Below are positions 1 to 7,610 of a stretch of 22,700 bases of DNA, piece by piece. The notes beneath the pieces were generated by a model. It made no database searches and was not told the DNA's origin. It saw nothing but the letters and a program-made list of their open reading frames with translations. Positions within the stretch are counted from its first letter, which is position 1, and every line of letters starts with the position of its first letter. The translations under genes and the position numbers were made by a program. The DNA comes from Pseudomonadota bacterium (GTDB lineage: Bacteria; Chloroflexota; UBA6077; JAJPHF01). The stretch spans positions 1 to 22,700 of the forward strand of contig JAJPHF010000138.1 of assembly GCA_021325365.1 (NCBI GenBank), read 5' to 3'.

Positions 1-108
1 CGCCCGCCCAGCGAGCGGCGCCGGGTCGAGCCGGGCGTGTGGCCCGAGGCGCTCGAGGCCCAGTCCGACACCTACCAGGGCGAGCCCTTCCTCGGCCCCT
101 GGGGCTAA
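1..108 (+). CDS. C-terminal end of an unidentified protein
   Basis: The reading frame is open from base 1 to a TAA at 106-108 and encodes the last 35 residues of a protein that starts outside the window. The tail is rich in Pro, Glu and Arg and ends in PFLGPWG. I recognise no family in it. It runs in the same direction as the hydantoinase B gene downstream, but a strong hairpin and about 250 bp separate the two, so a shared transcript is doubtful. A hydantoinase A partner would fit the context, but the visible tail does not resemble the usual end of that family. Confidence 0.55.
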   Translation, partial: RPPSERRRVEPGVWPEALEAQSDTYQGEPFLGPWG

Positions 109-142
109 ACTGACAGCGGGCGTGCTGCCGCCAGCGATCAGC

Positions 143-179
143 AGGGCCGAGGGCGGGCCGCTGGCCCGCCCTCGGCCCT
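143..179 (+). terminator. 17-bp perfect GC hairpin after the first gene
   Basis: Bases 143-159 and 163-179 are perfect inverted copies separated by a 3-base loop, 35 bp after the first gene's stop. No T-run follows, so it is a terminator-like hairpin rather than a classical intrinsic terminator. That is common in very GC-rich genomes. Confidence 0.6.
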
Positions 180-205
180 CGTCGCCATCGCGCGGATCAG
201 ATCGC

Positions 206-236
206 GTCGAATCGCGCGAGAGCGGCGCGATTCGAC
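206..236. repeat. 12-bp perfect inverted repeat
   Basis: GTCGAATCGCGC (206-217) and its reverse complement (225-236) flank a 7-base loop. It lies 27 bp after the previous hairpin and 130 bp before the hydantoinase gene. It could be a second terminator stem or a repressor operator; the sequence does not decide. Confidence 0.45.
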
Positions 237-365
237 AGTCCCTAGCGCCCCTCCAACATCAGAGATAGCGACCAATACCTAAGCACCCGGCCAGGGATGA
301 TGTGTCCGTTTGGCTTCGCCAACCAGGCACACTAACCTGGGACGGCAGCTTAAAGCGAGGGCGAG

Positions 366-2180
366 ATGGCCGTAGAGATCCAAGACGCGCCGTGGGTGAG
401 CCAGCCGGTCGTGCCCCACGATCCCGTCGACCCGATCACGCTGGAGCTGGTGAAAGGCGCCACGCGCGCGATGCAGGCCGAGATGGAGAACCTCATCGAG
501 CGCACCACCATGTCGCCCTTCATCCACGAGAAGAAGGACTACTTCGTCGGCATCTACGCCCGCGACGGCGGCAACGTCGTCGGCAACGACCACCCCAACT
601 ACGGCAACGTCATGGACGCCGTCTTCCACTACTACCCGCCCGAGACCATGAGGCCCGGCGACCTCTACTGGTACAACGACTGCTACGGCTCGAACGGCGG
701 CGTCACCCACTCGCCCGACATGCTGTTCATCGTGCCCATCTTCGTGGACGGCGAGCTGGTCGCCTTCTCGCAGTCGAAGGGCCACTTCTGGGACATCGGC
801 GGCTCGCGCGCCGGCAGCATGTCCGCCGACGCCACCGAGATCTTCCACGAGGGCACCATCGTCCCGCCCATCCGCATCATCAAAGAGGGCGTCTGGAACG
901 ACGAGGCGCTGCGCATCTTCCTCGCCAACACCCGCTTCCCCGACATCATGCGCAACGACATCCGTGCCATCATGGCGGCCGCCCAGCTCGGCGAGCGCCG
1001 CATGGTGGAGCTGTGCGGCCGCTTCGGCGCGCGAACGGTCATGGACGCCTTCCTGGCGATGCGCGAACAGACCGCGCGCTACGTGCGCCGCGCCGTCGAG
1101 GCGCTGGTGCCCGAGGGCACCTACCACTTCGAAGAGGCGCTGGACAACGACGGCGTGAGCGGCAAGCCCGTCTGGATTCGCCTCACTCTCACTCACCGGG
1201 ACGGCCGCCTGGTCCTCGACACCCGCGACAGCGATGACCAAACGCGCGGCCCCGCGAACTTCCTGATGCACCACAGCGTCCCCAAGTTCTCCCTCGCGCT
1301 CTACCTGCTGGCGCGCGAGCCTAGCCTAATGCACAACGCCGGCAGCATCGTCGCCCTCGACGAGGTGCTGCAGCGCGAGGGCAGCGTGCTGTGGCCCCGC
1401 TGGCCCGCCCCGCTCGGCAGCCGCGGCCAGACCAACGTGCGCTTCCAGATGGCGCTCATGGGCATGTTCGCCCAAGCGTCGGGCGGCCAGAGCCCGGCCG
1501 CGTCCGCGGCCTACTCGCTCTACCTCCTGCGCGGCCTCGACCGCGCCACGGGGCAGTACTTCCTCTGCACCGACGGCGTGGCCGTGGGCCACGGCGCCCG
1601 CCCCGACGCCGACGGCCACGACGCGATCTACGGCCCCGGCCAGAAGAACTACCCCGCCGAGTACATCGCCGACCGCTTCCCCCTGCGCATCGAGCGCTAC
1701 GCCATCAACACCGACTCCGGCGGTCCCGGCCGGTTCCGCGGCGGCTGCGGCGTCATCCGCGAGGTGCGCCTGCTGGCGGACGAGGCGGTGCTCGGCTCGC
1801 GCCTCGACAACGTCCACTTCCCGCCCTACGGCGTGAATGGCGGCATGTCGGGGCGGGGCGGCGGCGTGACGATCAACCCCGGCCAGCCCGACGAGCGCGT
1901 CATCGAGCCGACCTCCGACGGCACGGTGATGCGCAAGGGCGATCTCCTGCGCTTCGCCACCTCGGGCGGCGGGGGCTGGGGCCATCCCTTCGACCGGCCC
2001 GCTTCCCTCGTCGAGCGCGACGTGCGCGACGGCTTCGTCAGCCTCGGCAGCGCCTACGAGGACTACGGCGTGGTGCTCGACCCCGAAACGCTCGCCCTCG
2101 ACGCACGCGCCACCGACGAGCGCCGCCGCACCGCCCGCAAGGCAGTCAAGCTCTTCCACCGCAAGGAGTACTTCGACTGA
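366..2180 (+). CDS. Hydantoinase B/oxoprolinase family protein
   Basis: The 604-aa protein fits the usual length of the hydantoinase B/oxoprolinase family. That family includes N-methylhydantoinase beta subunits and acetone or acetophenone carboxylase subunits, which handle cyclic amides or carboxylate ketones with ATP. Family motifs are visible: PGDLYWYNDCYGSNGG at about residues 97-112 followed by H115, then GHFWDIGG near 139-146 (candidate metal ligands H140 and D143). Near the C-terminus are SGGPGRFRGGCGV and the Gly-rich SGGGGWGHPFDRP. A purine-rich stretch precedes the ATG. The usual ATP-binding A subunit is not seen in the window. The exact substrate cannot be told; later genes for a ThDP enzyme, a dehydrogenase and an ABC binding protein suggest catabolism of an imported compound. 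Confidence 0.9.
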   Translation: MAVEIQDAPWVSQPVVPHDPVDPITLELVKGATRAMQAEMENLIERTTMSPFIHEKKDYFVGIYARDGGNVVGNDHPNYGNVMDAVFHYYPPETMRPGDLYWYNDCYGSNGGVTHSPDMLFIVPIFVDGELVAFSQSKGHFWDIGGSRAGSMSADATEIFHEGTIVPPIRIIKEGVWNDEALRIFLANTRFPDIMRNDIRAIMAAAQLGERRMVELCGRFGARTVMDAFLAMREQTARYVRRAVEALVPEGTYHFEEALDNDGVSGKPVWIRLTLTHRDGRLVLDTRDSDDQTRGPANFLMHHSVPKFSLALYLLAREPSLMHNAGSIVALDEVLQREGSVLWPRWPAPLGSRGQTNVRFQMALMGMFAQASGGQSPAASAAYSLYLLRGLDRATGQYFLCTDGVAVGHGARPDADGHDAIYGPGQKNYPAEYIADRFPLRIERYAINTDSGGPGRFRGGCGVIREVRLLADEAVLGSRLDNVHFPPYGVNGGMSGRGGGVTINPGQPDERVIEPTSDGTVMRKGDLLRFATSGGGGWGHPFDRPASLVERDVRDGFVSLGSAYEDYGVVLDPETLALDARATDERRRTARKAVKLFHRKEYFD

Positions 2181-2267
2181 CGACGCACCCGCCGGTGGGC
2201 GGCGGACAGGCAGACCACGGCGGCACGTCGGCGCTGCTTAGCAGGACAGGGAACGAGGAGCCCGGTC

Positions 2268-2831
2268 ATGGCGATCACCCAACAGCGGCTAACGCTCGAG
2301 GAGTTCTTGAAGCGCCCCGAACGCAAGCCGGCGCTCGAATACGAAGACGGGGTGGTAACGCAGAAGGTGGCGCCGAAGTCCCGACACAGCGCCCTGCAGG
2401 GCGGCTTTTTGGAGTGGATCAACGGCTATGCCCGGCCACGCCACCTTGCTCGCGCATTCCCGGAGCTACGGACGACCTTCGCGGGCGTCTCCCGCGTGCC
2501 CGACGTGAGCGTGTTCGCCTGGGACCGCATCCCCGCCGACGCGGAGGGCAATCTCGTCGACGACGTGTTCGAGCCGCCCGACATCGCCGTCGAGATCGTG
2601 TCCCCGAAGCAGGGCGTGAACGGGCTCATTCGGCGCTGTCTGTGGTACGTCGCCCACGGAGTGCATCTCGCGCTGCTGGTTGACCCGACGGACCGGTCGA
2701 TCATCGCCTTCCGCCCCGAGGGGCGAACCAGCGCCCTGCGCGGCGCCGACGTACTCGACCTGGGCGACGTCATTCCCGGGCTGCGCCTCACCGTGGCCGA
2801 GATCTTCGCGGCGCTGCGGGCACGCGACTAA
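2268..2831 (+). CDS. Uma2 family (DUF820) endonuclease-like protein
   Basis: The 187-aa protein has the Uma2/DUF820 layout, a PD-(D/E)XK nuclease-like fold common in Chloroflexota and cyanobacteria and of unknown biological role. An N-terminal LTLEEFLK leads to the core RVPDVSVF (D79) and then DIAVEIVSP (E109), followed by YVAHGVHLALLVDP. The basic residue after the second acidic motif, often a Lys, appears here as R122-R123. The ATG has a GAGGAG ribosome site 7 bp upstream. It sits 87 bp after the hydantoinase gene and just before the ThDP genes. Uma2 genes scatter through genomes, so co-direction with the catabolic genes may be incidental. Confidence 0.85.
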   Translation: MAITQQRLTLEEFLKRPERKPALEYEDGVVTQKVAPKSRHSALQGGFLEWINGYARPRHLARAFPELRTTFAGVSRVPDVSVFAWDRIPADAEGNLVDDVFEPPDIAVEIVSPKQGVNGLIRRCLWYVAHGVHLALLVDPTDRSIIAFRPEGRTSALRGADVLDLGDVIPGLRLTVAEIFAALRARD

Positions 2832-2849
2832 CTAACGGAGGGCCAGCAG

Positions 2850-3008
2850 GTGACGAGCGCGGCGGTGGACGAGCGGAGCGCGGCGATCATTGTGGGGATC
2901 GAGGCGATGCAGCCGCAACACGTGCTCATCCTGCCCGGCAGCACGCCAGAGTACGCGCAGACCATCCACCGCCCCATCTTCCGGCCCGTCAACCTGATGG
3001 GCGGCTAA
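2850..3008 (+). CDS. 52-aa protein of unknown function
   Basis: A GTG start with a strong GGAGG site (2837-2841, 8 bp spacing) opens a 52-codon frame ending at 3006-3008, one base before the ATG of the ThDP enzyme. Codons are GC-ending, like the neighbours. The protein has a hydrophobic core (VLILPGS) and ends in NLMGG. I do not recognise it. Its position suggests translational coupling and a link to the ThDP half-enzyme. It is far too short to be the about 170-aa alpha subunit of sulfopyruvate decarboxylase-type enzymes, but could be a remnant of one. Confidence 0.6.
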   Translation: MTSAAVDERSAAIIVGIEAMQPQHVLILPGSTPEYAQTIHRPIFRPVNLMGG

Positions 3009-3009
3009 C

Positions 3010-3627
3010 ATGAGCCAGAACGCGCCCCCGAACGGGCTGCTCCAGCGCCCCGACGCCCTGCGCCGGATCGACCGCACGTTCCCCGACCAGCCCATGGTGC
3101 TGACTCTCGGCAGCACCATCCGCGAGATGCTCGCCGTCGTCGGCCGGCGCCCGAACCACCTCTACATCCTCGACTCGATGGGCCTGCCCGTCCCCATCGG
3201 CCTCGGCCTTGCGGTCGGCCTGGCCGCCGAGCCGGCCGTCGAGCGCGTGGTCGTCGTCGAGGGCGACGGCAGCCTCCTTATGGGCTTCTCGGTGCTCACC
3301 ACCATCGGCCTCCTGCGCCCCAAGAAGCTGGTCGTCGTCGTGCTCGACAACGGCGTCTATCTGGCGACCGGCGGCCAGCCGACCGCCGCCCCGGCCGTCG
3401 ACTTCGTGGCCGCGGCCCGAGCCTGCGGCATACGGGCCGAACACACGGCGGACGGGGCCGCGCTGGAAGGGGCGCTCGGGCAGGCGCGCGCCGAGGAAGG
3501 GCCGTGGCTCTTGCACGTGCCCGTGGGCACCGAGGCGCCGCCCACCGCGTTCTTCCTCGAGGACCCGGTGGTCCTCCGCGCCGACTTCGACCGCTGGCTG
3601 GCCAGCCGGCGCGCGGGCGGGGCGTGA
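3010..3627 (+). CDS. ThDP-binding enzyme, C-terminal (beta-type) half
   Basis: The 205-aa protein matches the pyrophosphate-binding half of thiamine-diphosphate enzymes, closest by pattern to the beta subunit of sulfopyruvate or phosphonopyruvate decarboxylases. The ThDP/Mg2+ motif is clear: GDGS at residues 85-88, with DNGVY at 113-117 after a hydrophobic stretch; ATGGQPT follows. The PYR half, with the catalytic glutamate that activates the cofactor, is absent here, so the enzyme should need a separate alpha subunit. The start lies one base after the preceding stop, and the stop is two bases before the dehydrogenase ATG, so these genes form a tight operon. The likely role is decarboxylation or carboligation of a 2-oxo acid; the substrate is unknown. 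Confidence 0.85.
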   Translation: MSQNAPPNGLLQRPDALRRIDRTFPDQPMVLTLGSTIREMLAVVGRRPNHLYILDSMGLPVPIGLGLAVGLAAEPAVERVVVVEGDGSLLMGFSVLTTIGLLRPKKLVVVVLDNGVYLATGGQPTAAPAVDFVAAARACGIRAEHTADGAALEGALGQARAEEGPWLLHVPVGTEAPPTAFFLEDPVVLRADFDRWLASRRAGGA

Positions 3628-3629
3628 CG

Positions 3630-4394
3630 ATGGCGACCGGGCGGCTCGCGGGCAAGACGGCGCTCGTGACCGGCGGCGGGCGTGGCAACGGCCGCGCGAT
3701 CGCGCTCGCGCTCGCCCGCGAGGGCGCCGACGTGGCCGTGCACTACGTGGAGCACGCCGCCGCCGCCGAGGAGGTGGCCGTGGCCATCCGCGCGCTCGGG
3801 CGGCGCAGCCTCGTCGTGCGGGCGGACGTGGCGCGGCGCCCCGCGGTCGAGGCGATGGTCGAGCAGGTGTACGCCGCCTGGGGCCGCCTCGACGTGCTCG
3901 TGAACAACGCCGGCGTGCTCAAGCGCACGCCCTTCCTAGCGATTGACGACGCCGAGTGGGACTGGATGCTCGACGTCAACCTGCGCGGCTGCTTCCTTGT
4001 CGGCCAGACGGTGGCGCGGCGCATGGTGGCCCAGGGCGGCGGCGCCATCGTCAACGTGTCGTCGGTCGGGCAGAAGCTCGCGGGCCGCGGCGTGGCGCAC
4101 TACTGCGTGTCCAAGGCCGGCGTCGGCATGCTCACGAAGGCGATGGCGCTCGAGCTGGCGCCCCTCGGCGTGCGCGTGAACGCCGTCTGCCCCGGCACGA
4201 TCGTCACCGACCTGAACCGCGCCGACGCCGGCCGACCCGAGTGGGTCGAGGCGCAGTACAGCCGCCTCGCCGTGCGCGCCCTCGGCGAGCCCGAGGACGT
4301 GGCGGGCGCCGTCGTCTTCCTGGCCGCCGAGCAAGAGTCGCGTCTGGCCGTCGGCACCAGCATCTACCTCGACAACGGCCGGGCCATCTGGTAG
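3630..4394 (+). CDS. Short-chain dehydrogenase/reductase (SDR)
   Basis: This 254-aa protein is a classical SDR oxidoreductase using NAD(P)H. It shows the cofactor motif TGGGRGNG at residues 14-21, NNAG at 92-95, the catalytic serine in VNVSS (144-145) and the YxxxK pair Y158/K162, followed by PGTI. No clearly NADP-specific basic residue is visible after the second strand, so cofactor choice is open. I chose the ATG at 3630 because the GGCGGGG tract lies 8 bp upstream. A GTG at 3624 overlapping the previous stop is an alternative that adds two residues. It probably reduces or oxidises the product of the preceding ThDP enzyme, an inference from the operon. Confidence 0.92.
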   Translation: MATGRLAGKTALVTGGGRGNGRAIALALAREGADVAVHYVEHAAAAEEVAVAIRALGRRSLVVRADVARRPAVEAMVEQVYAAWGRLDVLVNNAGVLKRTPFLAIDDAEWDWMLDVNLRGCFLVGQTVARRMVAQGGGAIVNVSSVGQKLAGRGVAHYCVSKAGVGMLTKAMALELAPLGVRVNAVCPGTIVTDLNRADAGRPEWVEAQYSRLAVRALGEPEDVAGAVVFLAAEQESRLAVGTSIYLDNGRAIW

Positions 4395-4438
4395 CCTCGC
4401 CCGCAACTGGACCGGCGAGCGCCGAGAGGAGCGCGTCC

Positions 4439-5599
4439 ATGAGGACGATGGCCCTGGGAATGGTCCTGCTGACACTGGTCGCCTGCGGGCCGGCCGCGGC
4501 CCCCGCGCCGGCGGCCCCGCCGCGCGGCGCGGCGCCCGCCCCGGCGGCCCCGCCTGTCGCCTCCTCCCCGGCAGCCGCGGCGCCGAGCGCGGAGCCCTCG
4601 GCCGCGCTGCAAGCGATCGTCGAGGGCGCGCGCCAGGAGGGCCAGCTGCAGCTCATGTGGTCCGCGCACTCCTTCGGCGGGCCGGACGGCGTGGCGCGGC
4701 TAGCCGCCGCCTTCAACCGGCTCTACGGCCTCAACCTGAACGTGCAGTTCACCGTCGGCCCGTCGATGCCCGAGATGGCGAGCAAGGTGGCGCAGGAGGT
4801 GGCGGCCGGGCGTCCCGCCTCGGTGGACGTGGCGCTCGGCGCCGTGGCCAACATGGCCTCGCTGGTCCGGGCGGACGCGCTCCAGCCCGTCGACTGGCTG
4901 GCCTGGGCGCCGAACGTGCAGGACCCGCGGCTGCTGGCGCCCGACGGCGTAGCGGTCCAGATCGCGTCGCGCATGCCCGGCATCACCTACAACACGAACC
5001 GCGTGCGGCCCGACGAGGTGCCGGCCACCATGCAGGACCTGTTGAAGCCGCAGTACAAGGGCCGCATCGCCTCCACGCCCTACGGGGCGAACTTCGACTT
5101 GCTCGCCAGCCCGGAGCTGTGGGGCGAGCAGCGCGTAACGGACTACGTCGGCCGCCTGGCCGACCAGGTGAGCGGCCTGATCCCTTGCGGCGCGGTGGAG
5201 CGCGTCATCGCCGGGGAGTTCGACTTTTTCGCCCTCGACTGCGGTAGCTACGAGGCGCACGCCTGGCAGCAGAAGGGGGCGCCCGTGGGCCACGTCATCC
5301 CCAGCGACGCCGCGATGATCAACTACCTGTACATGGGCGTGCCGCGCAACGCCGTCCACCCGAACGCGGCCAAGCTCTGGATCAACTTCATGCTCACCCG
5401 CGAGGCACAGGACATGGAGTACGAGGCCGAGACCGTGGACCATCACCTCCTGCCCGGCTCGAAGACCGCCGGGGAGGTCACCGCCCTGCAGGCGAAGGGC
5501 GTGCAGTTTGCCGAGATCGACGTGCAGTTCATCCAACGCCAGGACGACCAGGAAGTGAGCCGGGTGCGCCAGACGCTGCTCCGCGAGCTGCAGCGCTGA
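4439..5599 (+). CDS. Iron(III)-type ABC transporter substrate-binding lipoprotein
   Basis: The 386-aa protein begins with a short lipoprotein signal whose lipobox LVAC places the lipidated cysteine at residue 16. A 40-residue Ala/Pro linker follows, then a periplasmic-binding-protein fold similar to the AfuA/FbpA (Fe3+/polyamine) class, with ITYNTNRV, PQYKGRIA and a C-terminal NAAKLWINFMLTREAQ segment. In Chloroflexota and Rhizobiales such proteins often bind organic acids rather than iron, which fits its place after catabolic enzymes. AGAGGAG lies 7 bp before the ATG. No permease or ATPase gene follows, so it must use a transporter encoded elsewhere. The 44-bp gap to the dehydrogenase suggests one operon. 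Confidence 0.88.
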   Translation: MRTMALGMVLLTLVACGPAAAPAPAAPPRGAAPAPAAPPVASSPAAAAPSAEPSAALQAIVEGARQEGQLQLMWSAHSFGGPDGVARLAAAFNRLYGLNLNVQFTVGPSMPEMASKVAQEVAAGRPASVDVALGAVANMASLVRADALQPVDWLAWAPNVQDPRLLAPDGVAVQIASRMPGITYNTNRVRPDEVPATMQDLLKPQYKGRIASTPYGANFDLLASPELWGEQRVTDYVGRLADQVSGLIPCGAVERVIAGEFDFFALDCGSYEAHAWQQKGAPVGHVIPSDAAMINYLYMGVPRNAVHPNAAKLWINFMLTREAQDMEYEAETVDHHLLPGSKTAGEVTALQAKGVQFAEIDVQFIQRQDDQEVSRVRQTLLRELQR

Positions 5600-5608
5600 C
5601 GACCCGAT

Positions 5609-5630
5609 GGCCGGCGGGCGCCCGCCGGCC
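5609..5630 (+). terminator. 10-bp GC hairpin ending the catabolic operon
   Basis: GGCCGGCGGG (5609-5618) and CCCGCCGGCC (5621-5630) form a perfect stem, 9 bp after the binding-protein stop, followed by CTATT. It probably ends the upstream operon. Confidence 0.65.
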
Positions 5631-5711
5631 CTATTGCCTCAGCCCGGTGCGCGCGTCTGAGCCGGGTCAAGGGCCGGCCAGCCGCCGCGCCGATCGCCCG
5701 CGCGGCTCGCC

Positions 5712-5740
5712 TTGACGCGTGCCCCCACAACGCCTACACT
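5712..5740 (+). promoter_or_regulatory. Sigma-70-type promoter of the flavin reductase gene
   Basis: TTGACG at 5712-5717 and TACACT at 5735-5740 are separated by exactly 17 bp. They lie about 45 bp before the ATG of the flavin reductase-like gene and downstream of the previous terminator. Both hexamers match the vegetative consensus well for so GC-rich a region. Confidence 0.6.
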
Positions 5741-5783
5741 CCAGTGCGCCGCGAGCGAGCGCGACGCGGCAGGAGAGCGAGCA

Positions 5784-6323
5784 ATGGCGGCGGCGGACTA
5801 CGAGCGCGTCGAGGCGGACCGGGCGTCGGTCTGGGTGCCCGCGCCGGTGATCCTCGTGGCGGCGGCAGCCGGCGAGCAACGCAACGTGATGGTCGCCGTG
5901 CGGCTCATGCGCTGGGACGACCCGCCCCGGTCGTCGATCCTCGTCGGCGTGGCGAAGCATTCGGTGACGGGCGAGCTGCTACGCGAGTCGGGCGAGTTCA
6001 CCGTCGGCATCCTCACGGACGGGCAGCAGCCGGTGCTCGCCGCCGCCCGCGAGATGGTGAAGGCGTCCAGCCGCGACGTGGACAAGTTCGCCGGCTACGG
6101 GCTGCAGACCCTGCCCGCCAGCCGCGTGCGGGCGCCGCTCATCGACGGCTGCGCGCTGAACGTCGAGTGTACGCTCCGCCACTACCTCGACGTGGACGAC
6201 GCCTACGCCGCGGTGATCGGCGACGTCGTGGCGATGCACGCGCGGCACGACATGCGGCCGCTTTTCCTGGTAAACAGCCAGCCCTTTGCGCTGCCCGTGC
6301 AGCTCGCGCCGCCGGCAAGTTGA
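5784..6323 (+). CDS. Flavin reductase-like FMN-binding protein
   Basis: The 179-aa protein has the split-barrel flavin reductase-like pattern: an N-terminal PAPVILVAAA strand, RSSILVGVAKHSVTGELLRE and then SGEFTVGIL. This matches the usual arrangement in which an H-x-T/S turn contacts FMN before the conserved EF strand. Such proteins reduce flavin for a partner oxygenase or carry FMN themselves. AGGAGAG lies 6 bp before the ATG at 5784. It has its own promoter and is separated from the next gene by about 190 bp and a hairpin. No flavin-dependent monooxygenase lies next to it, so the partner is unknown. Confidence 0.8.
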   Translation: MAAADYERVEADRASVWVPAPVILVAAAAGEQRNVMVAVRLMRWDDPPRSSILVGVAKHSVTGELLRESGEFTVGILTDGQQPVLAAAREMVKASSRDVDKFAGYGLQTLPASRVRAPLIDGCALNVECTLRHYLDVDDAYAAVIGDVVAMHARHDMRPLFLVNSQPFALPVQLAPPAS

Positions 6324-6370
6324 CCCCTCGCAGAGAGACCGGGCCAGCTATTCAAGCTCAGGGATCGTAG

Positions 6371-6391
6371 GGCAGGGGCTCGTCCCCTGCC
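6371..6391. terminator. 8-bp hairpin after the flavin reductase gene
   Basis: GGCAGGGG (6371-6378) and CCCCTGCC (6384-6391) pair around a CTCGT loop, 48 bp after the stop. It may be a terminator. The wording also resembles short palindromes that recur between genes in such genomes. Confidence 0.5.
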
Positions 6392-6517
6392 GCCCGGCGC
6401 GCGGGCACGGCAGCCCCGCGATTCCCGCGTTGCGCTGAGGATCGCGGCGAGAGCATACCAGCCCAAGAGTCCTTGCGTGTTGGCTAGACCGGATAGGCGC
6501 TCGCAACGGAGGTGAGC

Positions 6518-7597
6518 ATGGCTGGGCAAGCGGATCGCATCCTGTATCTCGGCACCTGGGACGGGCTGTACCAGGCGGAGCCGAACGGCCACGGCTATAA
6601 GACGCGACTGTTGGGGCTCGAGTCGCCGAACACGCCGAACGCGCGCTGGAACGACCACCGCGGCGGGCGGAGCGAGGGCTACGGCGCCATCCGCTGTCCC
6701 GTCGTCGTCGACAAGGACGACCCCCGCCGCCTGTACGCGCCCACCAACCGCGAGGGCATGTGGCTCAGCGAGGACGGCGGCGAGACGTGGCGCGAGATCA
6801 ACCGCGGTCTCGTGTACAAGGAGGTCTGGTCGCTCGCCCAGCACCCGCGAACGGGCGAGCTGATGGTCGGCACCGGCCCCTCGGCCTTCTTTGCCAGCAC
6901 CGACCGCGGCGAGTCCTGGGTGGAGGCGGCCCAGCTTCGCACCCTGCCGACCACGAAGCACTGGACGTTCCCCGGCCCACCGTTCGTCAGCCACATCAAG
7001 GATATCGGCCTCTGCGCCGACGACCCCTCCCTGGTGTTCGGCTCCATCGAGGAGGGCGGCGTCGTCCGCAGCCGCGACGGCGGCCATACCTGGGACCAGA
7101 TCGACGAGTCGAACGGCATCTACGACGACGTGCACACCGTCAGCGTGATGCCCGACGACCACCGGACGCTCGTCGCCACCACCGGCAAGGGCGTGTACCG
7201 CAGCGAGGACGGCGGCGACACCTGGGCGCTGTCGAGCGACGGGCTGGAGCGCTGGACCTACATGTCCCACCTGCTGGTCCACCCGGCGCGCCCGCGCGTG
7301 CTGTTCACGGCCGCCGCCGGCTCCCCGCCGCCCACTTGGGTCCAGCCGGCCGGCGCCAACGCGGCCTTCTTCCGCAGCGAGGACCAGGGCCGCTCCTGGC
7401 AGCGGCTCACCGGCGGCCTGCCCGACTACTTCAAGGCCGCGCCGCGCTGCGTCGTGGGCGATCCGGAAGACCCCGACGCCGTGTTCGTCGGCATGACGGA
7501 CGGCACCGCCTGGCTCAGCGAGGACGGCGGGGAGTCGTTCCGCTGCATCGTCGAAGGCCTGAACCAGGTCACGAGCATCCGCGTGGCCCACCGCTAG
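6518..7597 (+). CDS. Asp-box (BNR) beta-propeller protein
   Basis: The 359-aa protein carries six Asp-box motifs of the S-x-D-x-G-x-[TS]-[WF] type at residues 84-91, 127-134, 185-192, 229-236, 287-294 and 334-341. This marks a sialidase- or sortilin-like beta-propeller with six or seven blades, as in WD40/YVTN/BNR repeat and exo-alpha-sialidase-like proteins. No signal peptide or transmembrane helix is visible, so it is probably cytoplasmic. Sialidase catalytic residues are not evident, so an enzymatic role is not supported. I chose ATG 6518 (GGAGG at 6508-6512, 5 bp spacing) over the GTG at 6512, which overlaps the ribosome site. It lies 13 bp before the hydrolase gene, so the two are probably co-transcribed. 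Confidence 0.85.
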   Translation: MAGQADRILYLGTWDGLYQAEPNGHGYKTRLLGLESPNTPNARWNDHRGGRSEGYGAIRCPVVVDKDDPRRLYAPTNREGMWLSEDGGETWREINRGLVYKEVWSLAQHPRTGELMVGTGPSAFFASTDRGESWVEAAQLRTLPTTKHWTFPGPPFVSHIKDIGLCADDPSLVFGSIEEGGVVRSRDGGHTWDQIDESNGIYDDVHTVSVMPDDHRTLVATTGKGVYRSEDGGDTWALSSDGLERWTYMSHLLVHPARPRVLFTAAAGSPPPTWVQPAGANAAFFRSEDQGRSWQRLTGGLPDYFKAAPRCVVGDPEDPDAVFVGMTDGTAWLSEDGGESFRCIVEGLNQVTSIRVAHR

Positions 7598-7610
7598 AAA
7601 GGAACGTACC

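Noticed and set aside
279..1274. Long minus-strand open frame opposite the hydantoinase gene
   Set aside because: Its translation is Val/Ala/Asp/His-rich, typical of the antisense of GC-rich coding DNA. The plus-strand protein has clear family motifs.
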